Positions 32,803 through 36,591 of a stretch of DNA of 36,591 nucleotides are shown one piece after another. This stretch comes from Cellulomonas citrea (lineage in GTDB: Bacteria; Actinomycetota; Actinomycetes; Actinomycetales; Cellulomonadaceae), in the NCBI RefSeq assembly GCF_009829685.1, contig NZ_VWSD01000014.1, forward strand, positions 1-36,591, in the 5' to 3' direction. The notes under the pieces were generated by a model, which made no database searches, was not told the origin of the DNA, and saw only the letters and a list, made by a program, of their open reading frames with translations. The position numbers and the translations under genes were made by a program. Position 1 is the stretch's first letter, and each line of letters begins with the position of its first letter.

Positions 32803-33093
32803 TCACCCCTCCCGGAACGCCACCCCGCACCCGCCCCGCGGGTAGTGCCACGTCACCGCGCCAGCCGGCGCAACCGCCAGGCACGTCCCGCACTCCAGGC
32901 AGGCCGCGTACTCGACGCCGACGGAGCCGTCGTCCTCGAGCCGGTAGACGTGCGCGGAGCAGATCGCGACGAGCGTGGGCCCGCAGCCGGTGCGGCGCAC
33001 CACGTCCTGGTCGACCTCGATGTGCGACTCGGCCTCGTCGAGCTCGTAGTGGTTGCCCGCGAGGCGTTCGGGGACGGTTCCCAACCTGACCAT
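32803..33093 (-). CDS. fixX: FixX-type ferredoxin-like protein, second copy
   Basis: 96 residues from ATG 33093, which overlaps the fixC stop by one base (TGATG); GTG 33096 is possible but sits too near GAGAGG. The iron-sulfur core is CSAHVY (Cys45) and ACLECGTC (Cys65, Cys68, Cys71), ending WHYPRGGCGVAF. Two further cysteines (37 and 89) are absent from the first copy. It forms the quinone-oxidoreductase-like module with the adjacent FixC. It differs enough from the 5.6-kb copy to be a separate paralogue rather than a recent duplicate. Confidence 0.88.
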   Translation of the reverse strand: MVRLGTVPERLAGNHYELDEAESHIEVDQDVVRRTGCGPTLVAICSAHVYRLEDDGSVGVEYAACLECGTCLAVAPAGAVTWHYPRGGCGVAFREG

Positions 33094-34391
33094 CACAGTC
33101 CTCTCATCCCGCCGACGGCGAGGCCGGCCAGTGTCCGCAGGGTCAGCGGCGAGTCCTTGAGCGCGGCGCGCGCGGTGGGCACCAGGTGCTTGCGCGCCGT
33201 GGTGTCCAGGTCGAAGACGCCGTGCATGACGTCGGCCACCAGCTCGCCGACCTGCCCGTACATCTGCGGGTGCTCGAGGAACGCGGGGGCCTTGGCGTAG
33301 GTCGCCATGTCGGCGCCGACGAACGAGGCCGCCAGCTCGGTGCGGTACCGGCCCAGCCCCTCAGCCGAGACGTCCTCGGCCGTGAGCGCGGCGTCGACGG
33401 CCCGTGCGGCGGCGAGCGCCGACCCGGCCGCCAGGTCCATGCCGCGGATCGTCATGCCGGTGTTGAGCGTGAACCCGCCCGCGTCGCCGACCAGCACGAG
33501 TCCCGGCCGCACCAGCTCCTGGCGCACCATCGCCGGCCCGTCCTCGATGGTGAGGTGCGCGCCGTACTCCAGCAGCTCTCCCCCGTCGATGAGCCGGGCC
33601 ATCGCCGGGTGCGCGAGGAACTGGTCGTGCACGTCGGACGAGGACAGCCCGCGGGCCACCAGGTCGTCCAGGCGCATGACGACACCGATGGAGACCGACT
33701 CGGTGTTCGTGTAGCAGAACCCGCCGCCGGCCACGCCCGCCGTCGCCGCGCCGACGACGGCGTACGCCACGCCCTCGTCGCCGGTGACACCGAACCTGTC
33801 CTCGATGACCTGGCGCGGCAGCCCGATGACGGACTTCACCCCGAGCGCCAGGTGCTTGGTCGGTTCGGCGGCGCGCATGCCGATCGAGCGGGCGAGGAAC
33901 GAGTTGACGCCGTCGGCCGCGATCACCACCTTGGCCCGCAGCTCGTCGTCCCCGGCCTTGACGCCGACCACCCGGTCGCCGTCGAGCAGCAGGGAGTCGA
34001 CCCGCACCCCGGGCATGACGAAGACCCCGGCCTCCTCGCAGCGCTCCGCCAGCCACGGGTCGAGCTTGGCGCGCAGCACGGAGACCGCGTTGACCGGATC
34101 GGCCAGCCGGGTGTCCCAGTAGTCGATGTTCACCGCGGAGGTCGCGTTGAGGAACGACACGACGTTGCGCGTGATCCGCCGCTCCACCGGTGCCTGCGTC
34201 ACGAACCCCGGGAACACCTGCTCCATCACCCGGCAGTAGAACACCCCGCCGGACAGGTTCTTCGAGCCGGGCGTCACCCCCCGGTCGACCAGCACCACCG
34301 ACCGGCCTGCGGCCGCCAGCTGGTAGGCCGCCACGCACCCGGCGACACCCGCGCCCACCACCACCACGTCGAAGACGTCGTCCTCGTCCAC
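33093..34391 (-). CDS. fixC: FixC-type FAD-dependent oxidoreductase, second copy
   Basis: 432 residues from GTG 34391, with AAGGAGG five bases upstream. FAD motifs are VGAGVAGC at the N-terminus, then TPGSKNLSGGVFY, and GLVLVGDAGGF with NTGMTIRGMD in the last third. It pairs with the FixX gene directly downstream. The whole cluster (etfA/fixB, FAD reductase, fixC, fixX) resembles a second electron-transfer chain serving a different terminal flavoenzyme. A perfect 18-pair hairpin lies between it and the preceding gene, so its expression may be uncoupled from that gene. Confidence 0.9.
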   Translation of the reverse strand: MDEDDVFDVVVVGAGVAGCVAAYQLAAAGRSVVLVDRGVTPGSKNLSGGVFYCRVMEQVFPGFVTQAPVERRITRNVVSFLNATSAVNIDYWDTRLADPVNAVSVLRAKLDPWLAERCEEAGVFVMPGVRVDSLLLDGDRVVGVKAGDDELRAKVVIAADGVNSFLARSIGMRAAEPTKHLALGVKSVIGLPRQVIEDRFGVTGDEGVAYAVVGAATAGVAGGGFCYTNTESVSIGVVMRLDDLVARGLSSSDVHDQFLAHPAMARLIDGGELLEYGAHLTIEDGPAMVRQELVRPGLVLVGDAGGFTLNTGMTIRGMDLAAGSALAAARAVDAALTAEDVSAEGLGRYRTELAASFVGADMATYAKAPAFLEHPQMYGQVGELVADVMHGVFDLDTTARKHLVPTARAALKDSPLTLRTLAGLAVGGMRGL

Positions 34392-34411
34392 TGACCCTCC
34401 TTCGGGACACC

Positions 34412-34451
34412 GGTGACGGCCGGACCGGTCTGCACCGGTCCGGCCGTCACC
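34412..34451 (-). terminator. perfect 18-pair hairpin between the FAD reductase and fixC
   Basis: GGTGACGGCCGGACCGGT and its exact reverse complement flank a four-base loop (CTGC). It lies in the 82-base gap inside the cluster, 20 bases before the fixC start. It may be a partial terminator, a processing site or an mRNA-stabilising barrier that gives the two halves of the cluster different expression. No T-run. Confidence 0.55.
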
Positions 34452-34473
34452 TCGTTCGGTACGAGCCGAGGGC

Positions 34474-35931
34474 TCAGGCGCTCTGCCCGGCCTTGATGAG
34501 CTCGGCCGCGTGGTCGGCGGCCAGCCAGCCGGAGGTGAGCGCGAACCCGGCCGACGCCCCGTTGACCGTCATGCAGTACGACTCGCCGTACAGGCCACCG
34601 GCCTCGCAGCCGACCGCGTACAGGCCGACGATCGGCTCGCCCTTGGCGTCGATGACGCGCATGTACTCGTCGATGTCGATGCCGCCGGTGGTCACGAGGA
34701 TCCCGGCCTCCATCTTGAGGGCGTAGAACGGGCCCTCGGCGACCGGCCGCAGGTGCTCCTGCTTGACGAACTTGGTGTCCTTGCCGGTGGCGCAGGCCTG
34801 GTTGTACTCCTCGATGTCGCCGACGAACCCGACCGGGTCCACCCCGATCGCGGCGGCGAGCTCCTCGAGCGTCTCGCCCTTGAACGCGGTGAGCCCAGCG
34901 GCCACATCGGCCTCCAGCTCAGCAGGCAGGGTGTCGAGCTTCTGACCGGCGACGATGTAGATCCCCATGCCGATCTCGCAGCGCTCCTCGACCAGGTGGC
35001 GCACGGTGGCCTGGTCGATGATCGTCCAGGTGTAGCCCGCGGGCTGCTGGGCGATGGTCTGGCCGGCGTGCCCGAAGTTGAGCGCGACGATCTCGTTGCA
35101 GAACCGGCGGCCGTCCGCGTCGGCCCAGTAGTACGGCTGCAGACCGGCGCAGTTGGTGTGCGAGATGATCGTCTTGCCGCGCATGAGCGGGCCGAGCAGC
35201 GCGGTGCCGATCTTGTGGAACGGGTGCCCGCCGACGGCCTCGGCCATGAGCAGGCCGTCACCGGTGGCGCAGTCGCTGCCGAACGGGAAGATCTTCTCGG
35301 GGTGGCTGTACGAGGTGTACTTGGCCAGCAGCTCGGCGTTCGAGCCGAACCCGCCGCCGGCCAGGGTCACGGCGCCCGCGCCGATGCGCACCTGCTCGCC
35401 GTCCTTGTCGGTGGCCACGACGCCGATGACCGCACCCGAGTCCGATGTGATGAGCGAGGTCGCGCGGGTCTCCAGGAACACCTCGACCCCGAGCCGCTGG
35501 ATCGAGCCCTTGAGCACCGCGAGCAGCCCCGACATCTCCCCCTCGGGGATGTGCCAGGTCGGCAGGCCCTCGTCGGACTCCATGACGAGGACGTCGTGGT
35601 AGACGACGCCCTCCTCGATCATCTTGAGCACCGTCTGGTCGGCGTTCTCGACGTACCGGGCCACGAGCGCGGGCTTGGCGTTCCAGTGCGAGTAGTCCAG
35701 CAGGGCGCGGTAGGCCTGGTCCTTGGTGACCGTGATGCCGCGCTTGTCCTGCTCGACGGACTCGAAGGCCGCGTGGCCCTCGGCGAAGGCGGTGTTGCCG
35801 CCCAGCTCGGGCTTCTTCTCCAGCACCGCGACGGTCAGCCCGTCCTTGGCGGCCTGGACCGCACAGGACAGACCGGAGCCGCCGCCGCCGACGACCACCA
35901 TGTCGTAGGAGACGTCGAACTGTTCAGCCAT
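34474..35931 (-). CDS. FAD-binding protein, fumarate-reductase/urocanate-reductase/KsdD-like family
   Basis: 485 residues from ATG 35931 (GAGAGG upstream). The N-terminal FAD motif is VVVGGGGSGLSCA, followed by EKKPELGGNTAFAEG; the C-terminal FAD region is GLYAVGCEAGGLYG, then TVNGASAGFALTSG. This is the FAD_binding_2 family, whose members reduce or desaturate carbon-carbon double bonds (fumarate, urocanate, 3-ketosteroids). No signal peptide and no heme or FMN-attachment domain is seen, so it is a cytosolic stand-alone subunit, probably fed by the flanking ETF and FixCX. Coriobacterial genomes are rich in such enzymes with narrow substrates. Which compound it reduces cannot be read from the sequence. 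Confidence 0.85.
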   Translation of the reverse strand: MAEQFDVSYDMVVVGGGGSGLSCAVQAAKDGLTVAVLEKKPELGGNTAFAEGHAAFESVEQDKRGITVTKDQAYRALLDYSHWNAKPALVARYVENADQTVLKMIEEGVVYHDVLVMESDEGLPTWHIPEGEMSGLLAVLKGSIQRLGVEVFLETRATSLITSDSGAVIGVVATDKDGEQVRIGAGAVTLAGGGFGSNAELLAKYTSYSHPEKIFPFGSDCATGDGLLMAEAVGGHPFHKIGTALLGPLMRGKTIISHTNCAGLQPYYWADADGRRFCNEIVALNFGHAGQTIAQQPAGYTWTIIDQATVRHLVEERCEIGMGIYIVAGQKLDTLPAELEADVAAGLTAFKGETLEELAAAIGVDPVGFVGDIEEYNQACATGKDTKFVKQEHLRPVAEGPFYALKMEAGILVTTGGIDIDEYMRVIDAKGEPIVGLYAVGCEAGGLYGESYCMTVNGASAGFALTSGWLAADHAAELIKAGQSA

Positions 35932-36068
35932 GAGTGCATTCCTCTCGATGTGTTGCGTGGGTGCAGCCTGGGGCCGGGCCTGGTGGGCCCGAAGGTGTTG
36001 ACCAGCGCGGATGCGGTCCGACCGCACCGGGGGTCGGTGGGGGTGCCTCTCGGTTGCGGGGCTGGGCG
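35932..36068. other. spacer between the second fixB and the FAD reductase
   Basis: 137 bases. It contains a small perfect dyad, TGCGGT-CCG-ACCGCA (36010-36024 region), and GC-rich repeats of GGGCC. It may carry an internal promoter or a processing hairpin; no convincing promoter boxes were found. Confidence 0.3.
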
Positions 36069-36591
36069 TCAGGGCGCGAGCGCGTCGATGAGCGCGGGGA
36101 CCACCTCGTACAGGTCCCCGACGACGCCGTAGTCCGCCCGGCGGAAGACGGGCGCCTGCGGGTCGGAGTTGACCGCGACGACGACCTTCGCCCCGCGGAT
36201 GCCCTCGAGGTGCTGCGGGGCGCCGGAGATGCCCAGCGCCAGGTACAGCCGGGGGCTGATCTGCTGCCCGGAGCGGCCGACGTAGTGGTCCTTGGGCACC
36301 CAGCCCAGGTCGTCGGCGACCGGCATCGAGCAGCCGACCTGGGCGCCGAGCGCCTGCGCGAGCTGCTCGACCATCGCCAGGTCGTCCCGGGCGCGCAGAC
36401 CCCGCCCGACGGAGACCACGCGCGCGGCACCGGCCAGCCCCCCGGTGTGCTCCACCGGGGCGAGGCCCACCAGCCGGACGCCGCCGTCCTGGTCCACGCT
36501 CACCGCGCTCACCTCGACCGGGGCCGACGGCGCGGGCTCGTCGAGGCCCGTCGCGAGCAGCGCCACGACCGGTTCCGTCGTGCGGACCGAC
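36069..36591 (-). CDS. fixB: electron transfer flavoprotein alpha subunit (FixB-like), C-terminal part, second copy
   Basis: The gene enters from the right edge; about the last 173 residues are present. The FAD domain shows ETF-alpha marks: VVSVGRGLRARDDL, then WVPKDHYVGRSGQQISPRLYLALGIS, QHLEGIRGAK, VAVNSDPQAPVF and GVVGDLYEVVPALI. It is paralogous to fixB at 11-12 kb but clearly diverged. The matching beta subunit (FixA) is expected just outside the window. It would deliver electrons to the adjacent FAD_binding_2 reductase or pass them from it to FixCX. Confidence 0.9.
   Translation of the reverse strand, partial: SVRTTEPVVALLATGLDEPAPSAPVEVSAVSVDQDGGVRLVGLAPVEHTGGLAGAARVVSVGRGLRARDDLAMVEQLAQALGAQVGCSMPVADDLGWVPKDHYVGRSGQQISPRLYLALGISGAPQHLEGIRGAKVVVAVNSDPQAPVFRRADYGVVGDLYEVVPALIDALAP

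Noticed and set aside
5877-34391. The two fixC-fixX pairs as a recent duplication
   Set aside because: The proteins share motifs but differ over most of their length and carry different cysteines and starts, so they are old paralogues.
1-36591. CRISPR array, rRNA genes, insertion sequences
   Set aside because: No regularly spaced repeats, no rRNA sequence and no transposase-like protein seen.

Overview
The window is high-GC DNA (about 70% or more over most of its length, visibly lower near 22.1-32.5 kb) from an actinobacterium. Three things point there: a mycothiol-type PIG-L deacetylase fragment at the left edge, GTG/TTG starts with strong GGAGG sites, and an initiator tRNA with a C1/U72 mismatch. 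The genus cannot be read from the sequence.

Layout. (1) 1-5.4 kb, plus strand: the tail of a PIG-L deacetylase, an oleate hydratase, a possible 24-codon leader ORF, a patatin-like phospholipase, a decayed minus-strand gene fragment and a DHA2-type drug exporter. (2) 5.55-17.5 kb, minus strand: an 11-gene operon combining CaiA, CaiB and CaiC homologues (CoA ligase, CoA transferase, enoyl-CoA reductase) with a complete FixA-FixB-FixC-FixX electron-transfer set, a MaoC-type hydratase, an esterase and two MFS transporters. A 12-TM-like LuxR regulator is divergent at 17.8 kb. The set looks like a reductive (respiratory) pathway for an unsaturated carboxylic acid. It lacks CaiT and CaiD, so the substrate is probably not carnitine. 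(3) 19.2-21.9 kb: a long inverted repeat, a CorA magnesium transporter with a leader peptide and a large hairpin, and a DUF1444/YtpQ-like gene. (4) 22.1-30.9 kb: a restriction/defence locus. A C5 cytosine methylase is divergent from a tightly overlapping operon of Vsr endonuclease, Z1-domain helicase/ATPase, PD-(D/E)XK nuclease, GHKL (paraMORC-like) ATPase, an unknown protein and a DUF6339-like protein. (5) 31.1-32.6 kb: a metallo-beta-lactamase-fold gene broken by one apparent frameshift, then tRNA-fMet. (6) 32.8-36.6 kb, minus strand: a second electron-transfer cluster (EtfA/FixB running off the right edge, an FAD_binding_2 reductase, FixC, FixX).

How the parts fit. Both fix-type clusters would carry electrons from a donor through ETF and the FixC/FixX quinone-side module to a terminal flavoenzyme: CaiA-like acyl-CoA reductase in the first, a fumarate-reductase-like flavoprotein in the second. 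The membrane LuxR regulator beside the first cluster would suit induction by an external substrate. The defence locus combines a methylase with helicase, GHKL and nuclease parts, matching the known association of paraMORC/Z1 proteins with restriction-modification. It also carries two genes whose roles are not known.
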